Positions 54,047 through 64,000 of a stretch of 64,000 nucleotides of DNA are shown piece by piece. Source of the DNA: Euglena gracilis. Lineage: Eukaryota; Euglenida; Euglenophyceae; Euglenales. Each line of letters begins with the position of its first letter. Position 1 is the first letter of the stretch. The position numbers were made by a program, and so were the translations under genes. The notes beneath the pieces were generated by a model. That model saw only the letters and a list, made by a program, of their open reading frames with translations. It was not told the DNA's origin and ran no database searches. The stretch spans positions 39,340,654 through 39,404,653 of the forward strand of contig CP154957.1 of NCBI GenBank assembly GCA_039621445.1, in the 5' to 3' direction.

Positions 54047-55344
54047 GTGGGGGCTTCAAACTGGGCGGCGGCAGGGATGACAGGCAGCAGGTGGAGGAGG
54101 GGGGGGGACGGGCAGGTCGGGGTCGGACCTTTGCCGGGCCACGGCGGGGCCCCCACACCACAGCAAAGCCAAAAACAGAAAAAGGGGTGTGTGCCAACAC
54201 ATGCAACCCGGAGGTCCGGTGGACAATGTGGAGCGGGGGAGGTCACTTCAACAGAATGGAGCCTTCACTCGTTAACTCTCTGCAGTGCGTGGGACTGCAA
54301 GCTGGTCGGAGAAGTTACCCTTTCTGCCCCACCACCCAAATCGCAGCCAGCGGTCTTCATTTAGACATTGAAGTTGATGTTCGCTCGGTGCAGTCGCATA
54401 CCACCAATTCAGTGGGTTGGAAATAACCATAACTGCATTGTCACTGTTGGAGGTGAAGCAAGAATGGGAACAGTGGCCCTGGGCTTTGTGAGGGATGGGT
54501 TTTGGAAGAATGATGGTCAACCCATGGGAGAGTTGGTGAAAAATGCCACAAACCAGGGCAAAACTTTTGAGCCCCAAAAGGGGAAAGTTCCTCAAAAAAG
54601 CAACCAAGAGTCCCTAATTAAATATGAATTCGGTTTATGGGGGGGGGGACATGAGGCACGTGCTCAGCGGTACAAACAGCAGAAAGACAGTTATGAACTC
54701 AAAATGGTGCCATATTGAGTGTGGTATGGCAGTTCCACAAACGATCACGGCACTCATGTAAGCGCAGTTCGCCAGCAGGATGGAGTAGCCAGGAAATCCT
54801 TGCCTGTGAGATAGGGACAAGCTCTTTAAGAAACTGCAAAAAAAGGGTGATTCGGAAAACAACTGTAGGCAAAGACTTTGCTGAACTGAAGATTGTTGCG
54901 ACGAGAGAACAGAAAGGAGAGCGGGATATATGACGCACAGTGGGTGGGGTACAGGCAGAAGCGTGCAAGGTATGGGGCACCGGGCAATGAGTGCCACTCG
55001 CGGTCTGCGTGGCATCATTGGCTTGTTCAAAACGACCTGATGCAAAAACGTGTGTCTCACTAGTGAACATTCTTCACCCAATGTGGCTGCACAAGACTGG
55101 AACTGTCCCGGAAGGAGAAGAGTGGAGAGGGGGGAGAGAAGAAAGGGGGAGAGAAACCCATCGCACAGACACGCGCGCATGACAACGTTTCCCTTTGCAC
55201 TTGGATGGAGGTGGGCGTTGCATTCCGCAGACTCCACACGAAAAGGCCACGCCGAGGCAGGACCCGCCGCGACCAGAGGGCCAGAGAGTGTTGCCTGGCT
55301 GGCCCCGGGCAAGGCAGTGGCCATGGCCATGGCTGGGCCAGCGC
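54047..55344. other. 1.3-kb spacer between PRS stop and OTUD6-like start
   Basis: No coding exon or repeat element recognised. Both neighbours are on the minus strand, so this holds the PRS 3' UTR and the OTUD6-like 5' region. Confidence 0.6.
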
Positions 55345-58300
55345 TCACTTGTCGAGGTCCTCCGCGATCTGGGGCAGCAGGTCCAGCACGACGAAGCAGT
55401 CGCCCTTCGGCAGGGCGTTGGTGACGACGCGGTTGGAGTTGGTGACAAAGAAGTGCTCGAAGTGGGCAGCGCCAGGCGGCGGCCGATGGGGACCATCACA
55501 GGACGGTCACACGACACAGTGTGACCGTGACTGTGACATGGTGTGACTGCTGCGGATGACTGTAGTCACCCCCACCGTCACACTTGAGGGAGTACTGCGA
55601 CCCGGGGGGCCGCCGCCTGCCCTCGGTCCCCACCACGGGAGAAGCGCCGGACAGCGTCCCGCGGCAGCCCGCAGTGCGCGCAGAACGCGGAGACGGAGGT
55701 AGCGCCATTCCGTTGCAGCGTCAAAGCACACTCTGCCATCGTGCCTGCAGCCAGCAGAACTTGTGTCGGGGCGCTGTTTCTCTTGGTCACTGATGACTTG
55801 AACCCCCTCCCCCAGGGTTTAGCTTGGTTCGTCAGCCGAAGGGGGGGTTAAAAGTGGGAGGTTAATATGTCAAGGAATTGTTGGTGAAAACCCCCCAAAA
55901 ATAACCCAAAACCTCGCGAAATTGGCAAATTTGGCCAAAAAAATGGCATTTTGATGATGGTCGGTCTCAAAAAAATTGCCCAAAATCAGTTTTTGGGTAG
56001 TTTACGGCCTAAAAAAATCGTCCCTGGCAGCTTTCATTTTTCTTCCCCATGGGGGGTTTATATGTCAAGGTTTAGTTGGCAGGCCCGGGGGCGGGTTATA
56101 AATCGAGGGGGAGTTATAAGTGAGGGCGGGGAGGTTTATCATTACTTAATATTTTGCCTCTGCCCAACGACACAAACACAGAAAGATTGATCAAAATGGA
56201 CATATACATGTATAGATGCACATACAATCACACAAGCATCTATTGGCTGTGGGTTGTTTTTGATTGAATTTCTTTGCGGTACCCAAGCATCAAAATCTCA
56301 GAGAACAACCCGATCACAATTCCTGTGCAGGAGACTCACTTCCATAACACCCCCTTCGTGCCGGGTCAACCGAACCGTCAACCGAACACTCTGCCTCACT
56401 GACATGGCGCTTGCAAACCCCCCGTTATCTCATGGGGGCACACCGCCACTCTTCACGATGTCATCAACGATGAGCACGCGCTGCCCTGCCGGGTCGCCGT
56501 CCTGGATCACGATGCGCCGCGCGTCGCCGATGCGCTTCTTGCCGCACACCACCAGCGGGTAGCCGTCGAAGAGGCGGCCGAACCGCTTGCACGCCCCCTC
56601 CAGGCATTCATATGTTCATTCAGACATACATCAGTACGATGTGCAAAAAAAAGGCTGTGACCGAATTCTGTTGTTCACTGAGTGACCCCGGTGTCCTCAT
56701 TGGGTGAATGTCTGCCCCCCTCGTCCGGGAACGCAATGGCAGTGAACCCGTACTCCGGCTTGGAGAGGATCTCCCTGCGGATGGGGGCCGGCAACGTAGC
56801 CGCAGGCACAGGGAGCTTCCCCAATGTAGCTTTTAGGACTGCTTGGGAAATCGACGCATGCAGGCACAGACACGTATGCGCAAACACACACAAAAAAAGA
56901 TCAAACCACACACGCACACCCACACGAACCCACACACAAACACCAACCAACACACACACACGCGCACACACATACTGCTGCAGGACAGGAATGGTAGTGC
57001 AGAGAGAGGCACAGGCGGAGGAGTGGAAGTAGAAGCGGTTCTGTAGCGTGTGGGGGGCAGGGGAGTATTGGAGGACTCCCTCGAGGAAAACCGACCAAGG
57101 AGGAAGGGACACCAAGGGCGAAGCACAACGAACCCCCACCTGTAAAAGAAAATTTGTATTCATAAGCCCTTGGTCAACAAAAAATGGGGTTTGGAGGGGG
57201 ATCGGGGGCAGGGAAAGAAGCCACGCACCACGTCGGAGAAGCATCAAGGCGGTACTAAGCGGGACCTCCTAACCCCAACATGGTCATAATCCGAACAAAA
57301 GCGCCAGCGAGCAAGGCATGGCCTCACAGCGGCGAAGCGAGGTGTCCTGCTGGTTGGCTGGGACAGATTACCCCAGGCTGGACCCCGCAATGAGCGGGTG
57401 CCTTCCAGCCAAAACACTTCCCTGGGGGAGGTCGTAGATCATGATGCGGATGGGCCACCCGATGGACGGCAGGCTGCTCAGCATCCGGCTCACTGTGTTG
57501 GCGGTGGCCACCTGCCCTGAGGCCGCCCGGGGGACACGGCGGGGGGGTGGGGGCATTTCAGCGTGCGTGCTTTCCCAGTGCGTGCTTTCCTTGCCTGCCA
57601 CACACAACCAAACAAACAGTTGGCAACCTTCCGTGCTCATTACATGAACTCCAAAGTGTGAAAGTGCACGCAGGCCTCCTAGCAGGGCCCGCAGTCCCTT
57701 CCTGTCGCACGGGGGGCACTGTTTGTTGGTTTGAATGGTTGGTCAGTCCAGTGCTTCTGGAGGACAGTGTATTTTGAAAGAGGACGATCTCCGTAATGAT
57801 GAGAAAAATGACAGTGCAATGGGGTTGCTTTCCTTTCTTGGGGGGGCAGTGTTGGGGTTGGGGGACGCACGTGGAGGAGGCATATGCCTTCGCGGCTGAC
57901 AATCTCCATGGTGCCCATCGGGAAGTAGGGCAGCACGACGGTGAGCGTCTTGATGAACGACTCGCACAGCATGGTGAGGACGTGGAACTGGCTGAGGATG
58001 GCGTCGTTATCGTCGAAACTGGCCAGGAACAGCACCCGGGTGTTGCTTAACCCCCCCCCCCGGGGGGGGAGAGCTCATAAGGTGGAGAACTTGGGCTGGC
58101 CAGAAAAAGGCTGCTGTCCTCCGCTGGAACTGGGCCCAATTTGGGAGTCGAACCAGGTACCAAAAAATCAAAACAGCAAAAAAAAATGCCAAAAAAATGC
58201 CAATTATGCAAAAAAAAATTTCACCAAATTTATTTTGGCCAGCCCTTTCCCAACCCATTTCTCTTATTTTTGGCCCATTTTTGCACCTCCGAAAGCAAAA

Positions 58301-58866
58301 TAAAATATGTTACCATCCAGCCACCCATCAGGCATGTGGAAAATAAATAAACCCGTCTATGCGGCTGGAAAATGGCTGCTGGCTGGCTTGACCCCCCCCC
58401 CGCCGGAGATGTTTAAGCGATCCCCTGGATAGGACGTGCGACTTCCGGATGACGTTGGTCGGGTGGAAGCCGCCCACCTGTTTTGTGTGTGGTGTGTAAT
58501 GTGGTGTGTGGTGTCTGGCGTGTGGCTTGGTGCAGTACGATGTGCAGTGGCGGGCAGGCGTACAACACGTCATCAGAAATAGAAATTGCTGCCGTGGTCA
58601 GTCTGCAGGCGCAGTTGCTGGTGTCCCCACGGAATCGCACTGCTTTGGGCTCCCCAGGAGGGAGCATGGCGGCGGAGACGCACCTGGATATTGTCCATCC
58701 CGGAGTCCGCGAACTTCCCCCAGGTGGTCGCCCGGTATTGGAATCGCCGGGGGTCCCTGGCCTGCAGCTGCAGCCCCATCTCCTCGCACGTCGTCCACGC
58801 CAACACGTTGAACACCCACGGGTCGTCTGCGTCCCGCCGCGGCCGCTTGGGCTTGGGCTCCGCCAT
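55345..58866 (-). CDS. Ribose-phosphate pyrophosphokinase (PRPP synthetase, plant PRS3/4 class)
   Basis: The enzyme makes PRPP from ribose 5-phosphate and ATP for nucleotide, His and Trp synthesis. Nine exons, all in phase: 58866-58684, 58477-58431, 58030-57871, 57511-57428, 57052-56981, 56797-56718, 56595-56444, 55744-55623, 55467-55345 (TGA at 55345). Total 340 residues, close to the roughly 337 of plant cytosolic PRS4. Seen in order: RRFQYRATTWGKFADSGMDN, FLASFDDNDAIL, LTVVLPYFPMGT, VATANTVSRML,  HTLQNRFYF, GFTAIAFPDEG, CKRF, KKRIGDARR, the PRPP-binding loop VLIVDDIVKSGGT, VSAFCAHCGLPRDAVRRFSR and FFVTNSNRVV. The start is the first Met of exon 1 (MAEPKPKRPRR). No transit peptide is apparent, so a cytosolic location is likely. 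Five of its eight introns are non-GT-AG. Confidence 0.93.
55468..55622 (-). other. Nonconventional intron, PRS gene, perfect 10-bp terminal pairing
   Basis: The intron starts GGGCAGGCGGCGG and ends CCGCCGCCTGGCGCT. CAG sits at +4 to +6 and CTG at -8 to -6, and CAGGCGGCGG is the exact reverse complement of CCGCCGCCTG. Removing it joins GAC CGA to GCC CAC in phase, inside a well-aligned part of the enzyme. No GT donor or AG acceptor is used. Confidence 0.85.
55799..56138. mobile_element. 340-bp inverted-repeat element, family G relative
   Basis: Begins GAACCCCCTCCCCCAGGGTTTA and ends TTATAAGTGAGGGCGGGGAGG. It contains TATGTCAAGG twice and ATAAATCGAGGGGGAGTTATA, like the family G copy at 20502. 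Located in the PRS intron 56443-55745. Confidence 0.55.
56596..56717 (-). other. Nonconventional intron, PRS gene (122 nt)
   Basis: It starts GGGCAGACATTCA and ends TGAATGCCTGGAGGG. CAG and CTG are at the expected offsets and nine of ten terminal positions can pair. Splicing gives FPDEGACKRF, matching plant PRS (FPDDGAWKRF). Confidence 0.85.
56798..56980 (-). other. Nonconventional intron, PRS gene
   Basis: It starts CAGCAGTATG, with CAG at +4 to +6, and ends CTGCGGCT, with CTG at -8 to -6. Splicing keeps phase and gives a protein length matching plant PRS. A GT donor four bases inside (GTATGT) offers an alternative that would add about 20 residues. Terminal pairing is weak. Confidence 0.6.
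57053..57427 (-). other. Nonconventional intron, PRS gene
   Basis: It starts CCCCAGGGAAG and ends TCCCCTGCCCCC. CAG is at +4 to +6, CTG is at -8 to -6, and CAGGG pairs with CCCTG. It joins IYDL to HTLQNRFYF in phase. Confidence 0.82.
58031..58430 (-). other. Nonconventional intron, PRS gene (3' end ambiguous)
   Basis: It starts ATCCAGGGG, with CAG at +4 to +6. The 3' end can slide by a few bases because GTxCT occurs at both borders. The chosen cut gives HVLFLASF, matching plant HVAFLASF, and keeps phase. It contains a member of the 380-bp repeat found also at 17676. Confidence 0.6.
58077..58411. mobile_element. 340-bp repeat, family E copy 2
   Basis: Shares GGCTGGCCAGAAAAAGGCTG, TGCCAATTATGCAAAAAAA, TTTTTGGCCCATTTTTGCACC and the closing GGCTGGAAAATGGCTGCTGG with 17676-18053. 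Lies in PRS intron 58430-58031. A third relative of the left part starts near 22378. Confidence 0.8.
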
Positions 58867-60517
58867 AAAAAGGGGGAGGCGGCCGGCGCTGCCGACGCTG
58901 TGGGGGATGGACAGGGTTGCAAATAAGAAGGCCTTGTGGGGTATTTCGAACCTTCACCCACCACGGCACCGCACAAAAACGAAATTTTGTATGTTTACCC
59001 GTTCAAAAAGACGGCGTGTGGGTACAGACTCCCCACCCACCACCCATGGGGTTTCCAGGACTTCCTGTACAGCCCTGGGGATAGACAGTGTGCTGGGAAT
59101 GGAAATAAAAAAATGATGGGGCAATGGTTTGCACATCTGCACATTTTGTGTTGCGGTGAAGCTTAAAAGAGGTTGTGCATTCAACTTAACTTGTAATATG
59201 ATTAGGACTTTGAGGATACAGTTTAGCAGGTGAGATACATAATCACATTCTCACCATTAATACTAAATGCAAATTACTAAAATTCAAATACTAAATGCAA
59301 AATACTGAAAATGTTCTTCCAATCACCAAATAATTCAGACAATTTTTTTATTATGAACGCCACTCAATTGTATGTCGTTAATTTGACAATGTCTGTAAAC
59401 TTCCTTAGAATCTGGTGTGAAGTTATTGAGTTGAATTGTAAACATTATTATTTCATAATTTTTTGCATGCATACACTTTACACAGCTTGTTTTTTTTTCT
59501 ATCCATCTAGATTTTATAGTTCCCGTCGCAAATCTCTCAGCATTGCTTCATAAAACCAAGACCAGAACTTTTAAATGACATGATGCTTGGTAGCGAAATA
59601 AAAGAAGAGCATGTCCGCATCAGGTACATCCAACGCTGGGAGGGTACCCTCTTGCTGTTCGCTCCAACCCCAATTCTTGGCACCAGAATGGCATAAAAGC
59701 TATGGGGGATGGCAGAAGAAACGATAAGGGGTTGGCGGCCATTGCGTTTGTTTCCGGTCATTCGAAGCTCCGAAATATTGAGCCACCGCAGGGCTCAACC
59801 TTCAGACTGTTTCCCAAGGCCTTCTGATTTGTCTTTGCATTCACACTGGTCAGACACGGAAAACTGGTACACTGACACACGCATTTGAAGAAAAAGAAAG
59901 GAATGACTGCAGAAGGCGCGAGGGAAAATAGGTGCAGGCTCTGGCGGTCAGGCAACTCAGCAGAATTTGAGTTGGGTTCAAGGAAGGGAGAGATGGGGGG
60001 ATCGAGCCATAGAGAATGAGTAGGCCGGGATTCCTGGTTCCTGACAAGTGATTGCAATGATGTGATGACGATCCTCCCACGAGCGAAGAAACATACCTCG
60101 TGCGTTCTGGGGCCACTGGGGAGGTGCAACCTTCCTTAAATGGGAAAATGTTCACAGGTTTCCGAACCGTAGACCAGTCAATTTAAGGTTTCACGAGACA
60201 GGCCAGTCATTTCTAAAGGAAAAAAATTATACGCCGGTGCCAGCCCGCCAGATGGAAACCTTGGAGATGGTTGTCGACACCTCCACACAAAAATACATCC
60301 ATCAGTTTGATGCGCAACGCACCTTCAAACCAAATCAAAAGTCCCCCCCACAAAACAAGGGTTCTCTAGCGGCGCACAAAGCAGAGCCCACCACCCTGAG
60401 AGCTCAGCCGCCTCCGGCCGCAGGGAAACCGATTCCGGGCAAACGACAACGTGTTCGCCCCACCAGGTCAACGGCGGGAAGTGCAGGGGGGGCCCCACCG
60501 AATCAGACTGTGACCCC
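58867..60517. other. 1.65-kb spacer between PssA stop and PRS start
   Basis: AT-rich at 59170-59580, otherwise mixed; no exon, RNA gene or repeat element recognised. Confidence 0.6.
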
Positions 60518-63500
60518 TCAGTGGGTCTTCTCCGGCTCGGTGAGGAGGTAGCTGTAGACGAAGTGGCTGAACGGCAGGGTGAGGAGGTACATCGTGGTGG
60601 CGATCATGTGGACCTGTGGGAGACCCGGGGGCGGGCTCGATCATGTGCAGGCCTTGACGAGCGGCGTGTGGGCTTCGGTGCAGCTTGAGTTGCCTTCTGT
60701 CGGGAGAAAAGTTCCCCTTTTGAGTCACCTTTTTTTGAGGAAGCAATCCTGAAAGTGGATATTAATTTTGGGCCAAACCCTCGGCCCATCGGCGTAAACT
60801 GTTTTGCCTTGGTGGAGACCTAGTTGCCAGATCCCAACTGCGCTTGAATTCAATGACATTTGGGGTGTCACGTTGACAGGCAACTTGAGCATGCACTGTT
60901 GCATACCAGCTGACATGAGACACTCCCAACCCCCCGAGGGGAGGCTTGGCCCAGGCCCACCCACCCACCCACCCAACCCCACCTCCAGCCAGGGGTCATC
61001 CAAATTAAGGGAAGCCTGAGAAGCTGGGGAGACTATGACTCAACATTGAACTCAAACTTATAAACTCAAAAACGGCTATTCACTGTTACTCTGTGTCATG
61101 TGCAATTGGCTAATTGCTCTGTATCATCTTTTCACCACTCAGAGGTGGATGCCAATTGCTTTGGCGGGGATGCATGAAAATTTGAGCAACCATAATATTA
61201 GACATGATCATCCCTATCCTCATGCTTATCCATTTTGAAAAAAAATGAAAAAAAAATTATTTTGATGTGAAACAGTGAGTGGACTGCAGAAGTCTGAGGT
61301 TGTACCTTGTAGGGGTGGTGGGTGTAGATGTACAGGAAGCCAGCCGCCGCTGCCACCTTAAGCACCAGGGTGAACTTGTTGCGTGACCTGGGGGATGGGA
61401 CCCCAGGGTTGGCACACTCTGGTGCCTGGGGAACGAACGTGTCCGCACATTGGATTTTGCGCTTGGAGTCATTCAGGCACTCGCACCCCACACGCACTTC
61501 CCCCCTCTGGGGGGGATCGCCCACAAAAAAAAACTACAATCCAGGCTCTAGGTCCCACATTTCACACAGGAAAAAGGCTGCCCCTAACCCACCATGCAAA
61601 CGTCGACCAAACACCTCAGAAAATTTGAAAAGTCCGGCCAGCCAGTCCCAGGATGGCAAGGCCCTTGACCCCTGTGGGGGTGGGGGGATTCGGCACAGAG
61701 TTTCACGTAAACCCCCCCAAATAACTTTGCAGGGAGGAAGGCCGAAAAAAGATCGGTCCAAATAACTTTGCCTCCCCCCCTGCAAGGAAAAAAAACGTGA
61801 AAAACGATGTATCTTTTAGGAAACCAGGAGGTGGTAAGCACAAAAATCATCTGAAATGCCATAAATTTCTATTATTTGATGAAAAGGAGCATTAAATTAT
61901 GTTACAAATATTAATGAGCAGCATATGACAATAAATTCTTTTAGGAAATGTAGTCCATCAATGATTTTGGGCACTGCCCAAATAACTTTGCAGGGGGCTG
62001 GGGGCAAAAAAGATCGGTCCACTGACTTTGCAGGGGGGCAAAGTTATTGGGGGGGGGGGGGTTGGTGAGCCCCAGGGAGGGGGGTGGGAACTTTTCCCTT
62101 GGCCAAAGCCCACCCACCCACTTTCTCCAAAAAGCCACTCACCCACAACCCTCCCCCAGGGGGGGCCCCCACCCACACCCAGCCCCAACGCACCTGAAAT
62201 TGGTCAAAGCCCTGAAAGTTTTTTCCGGCCAACCCAGCCTCCGGCCAGTCTGGGCTGACCAACGGTACGCCCCACCACCCCAGGGGGTCCAGTGGCCCAA
62301 ACCCACCCACCCACCCACTTTTGAACCCACCTCCCCCCCCCCTGCCGGGCAGGGGTTTTCTCAAAGACCCGGGGGGGGGGGGGTCTGCAGGGCTAGCTGG
62401 AAAAAGTGCTGGCTGGGCCCCCACACAAAATTTTTCGGGTTCGCTGGGCTGGCCCAACTTTCATTGCACCACTCCCCCCAGCCAGGGGGGTCCGCAGCCC
62501 GGCTGTGAGCTGCTGGCTGGAAAAAGGTGCTGGCTGGAACCCCCCCCTGGGAGTAGGTCCCCTCCTGCTGAAGAAAGCCACTGCCCAGGGGGGAGGGGGT
62601 CACACAGGGTTAAACAAATATAATCCGAAATCTCAAATGCTTGGTGTGTGGGGAATCACTTCTTCATTCCTTGAAACCTCGGCACAGCAAATCACTGTCA
62701 TCATAACCGGTAATTATAGTGCTTGGAAAGTGTTGTTCAAGCAGAAAAGGCATTAAAAAGCACTAAAAGGGTGAAAGGGTTTATCAGATCCTTCATTTGG
62801 GTCAAAAATCTGAAATTTCACTGTGCCTGGGAGAGGCTGGTTCAGAGCCTGAAACCAGTCAATCAGGCAAAAGAAAGAAAGAAAAAACCAGCCAGTCACG
62901 CCCTCGGGGAACAGTGTGAATTCAGCATCTGCAGCTACAGTGACAGACCGCAAATGGCTGGTCCTCGGGTCTTGCGGGTGGACGGGCCCCTTGATGAGCA
63001 TCTTGGAGCTGAACGTCCGGAACCTGTGACAGAATGCAGGTGCCGAAAAGGTCAGGACCGAACATGGGGGGACAGCAGCACCGGGGTGACAGCAGCGAGG
63101 TTGTCCCGATGGCGGTGTACGATGGCAACGAATGGCGGTGGGAATGAGATGCGCCAGCCGAGGCAGCGAAAAACCAGAAAATTCCTCCCCCACCCACCCC
63201 AAATAAACTCCCTCTGCTTGTCCGTATCCTATTCTCTAAAAGAAAATCAAAGCAAAACATATCCATATTTGGCGCATGTTTTGAGAAAACAATGCAAATT
63301 GGCAATTACTGGGGGGGGGAGTGATTTTGACGAGTTTTTAAAACAGGGCCAGTTCTTTTGGGCACAAGAGTTCAAATAATCCCCTTCCGGTTCCAAAATG
63401 CATTTCATTAGCAATCTGAACTGTAGCCCATTAAAATCATAATGTGATGGAGTACAATCATGATTAAAACGATGACCTGGGGCTTTCATTCCCTGGGCAC

Positions 63501-64000
63501 TTTCCCCACACTCGATGGCAACAGTGCAGCAGGGAACGGGGAGTTTTTGGCGACCCACACCGGCCCACCATCAGGGCGGCCACCACGACGTACACGACCG
63601 GCACCACCGACCGGGGCCGGAGGGGCACCGCGTCGTGCTCCGTGGAGGCGTACTGCAGCCCGGCGCAGGCCACTGCCCCCCCCCCCCGTGGCCCTCGACC
63701 CTACTGCACCCAGACATCCATTGGGGTTGGCAGTTTGTGTCGCCTCAAGGTGAGAGGGAATGCAACATGGATGTTGCAAGAAAAACACAAAAAACCAAAA
63801 AGGCGGAAAAAACACACAAATTTTGTAAATAATAATAATGATAAAACCACAAAAAACAAAAATCGCGTTTGCACCCCCTGCTGACCTCCCCAGCCACACA
63901 TTGCTGGGGCCCGCCGGGGCCTGGCCAGTATACCATCGGCATGAGGCTGACCAGCGCGGCAGCGGGGGCGGGGATGCCCTGGAAGAACTTGGAGCGGTTG
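60518..64000 (-). CDS. pssA: CDP-diacylglycerol-serine O-phosphatidyltransferase, bacterial PssA type (5' end off window)
   Basis: A membrane enzyme that makes phosphatidylserine from CDP-diacylglycerol and serine. Exons: 64000-63934 (FFQGIPAPAAALVSLMPM), 63652-63561 (YASTEHDAVPL, VVPVVYVVVAALMVG), 63023-62964 (RFRTFSSKMLIKGP), 61387-61306 (NKFTLVLKVAAAAGFLYIYT) and 60613-60518 (MIATTMYLLTLPFSHFVYSY, ending EPEKTH and TGA at 60518). The G-I/L-P-xPAAA motif, followed by a helix ending LMVSxxxxxSFK, is typical of PssA. The CDP-alcohol phosphotransferase motif (DGxxAR...GxxxDxxxD) should be encoded right of base 64000. The 62964/61387 junction is the least certain: the left side has CAG at +4 to +6 but the right side ends in AG. 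Confidence 0.75.

Overview
This window looks like nuclear DNA of a photosynthetic euglenid (euglenophyte alga). Two observations point there. (1) Many introns lack GT-AG ends. Instead they carry CAG near intron positions +4 to +6 and CTG near -8 to -6, with mutually complementary ends, which is how I remember the published description of euglenid nonconventional introns. (2) The fructose-bisphosphatase gene is preceded by exons for a hydrophobic signal, an Ala/Pro-rich stretch and a second hydrophobic segment, like a euglenophyte class I plastid presequence. The species is not determined. Exons are short and GC-rich. Introns and spacers hold (TG)n/(CA)n arrays, homopolymer C or G runs and many small inverted-repeat elements.

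All five genes lie on the minus strand. From right to left: a bacterial-type phosphatidylserine synthase (3' end only, 64000-60518); a complete nine-exon ribose-phosphate pyrophosphokinase of the plant PRS3/4 class (58866-55345, 340 aa after splicing); an OTUD6-like OTU deubiquitinase (about 54046-43480), one of whose introns holds a 6.9-kb TG satellite; a plastid-type fructose-1,6-bisphosphatase (39955 to about 32.6 kb); and a large membrane-anchored multi-module glycosyltransferase (24101 to beyond the left edge).

The glycosyltransferase gene is the main discovery candidate. Sixteen exons join in one phase-consistent frame of 661 codons: an N-terminal membrane anchor and then the start of three tandem copies of a CgeB-like sugar-transferase module. 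Module 1 carries only the acceptor half, module 2 is full length but has lost a conserved motif, and module 3 runs off the window. Four conventional intron positions are shared between modules, while most nonconventional introns are module-specific, which suggests they arrived after the modules duplicated.

Intergenic blocks (1-2125, 24102-32561, 39956-43479, 54047-55344, 58867-60517) and long introns carry several families of short inverted-repeat elements. Many of these have poly-C/poly-G ends and a small TTCG- or TTTG-type hairpin at the centre. I saw no rRNA, tRNA or CRISPR. Exon boundaries were worked out by reading phase and motif by eye; no alignment or search was run.
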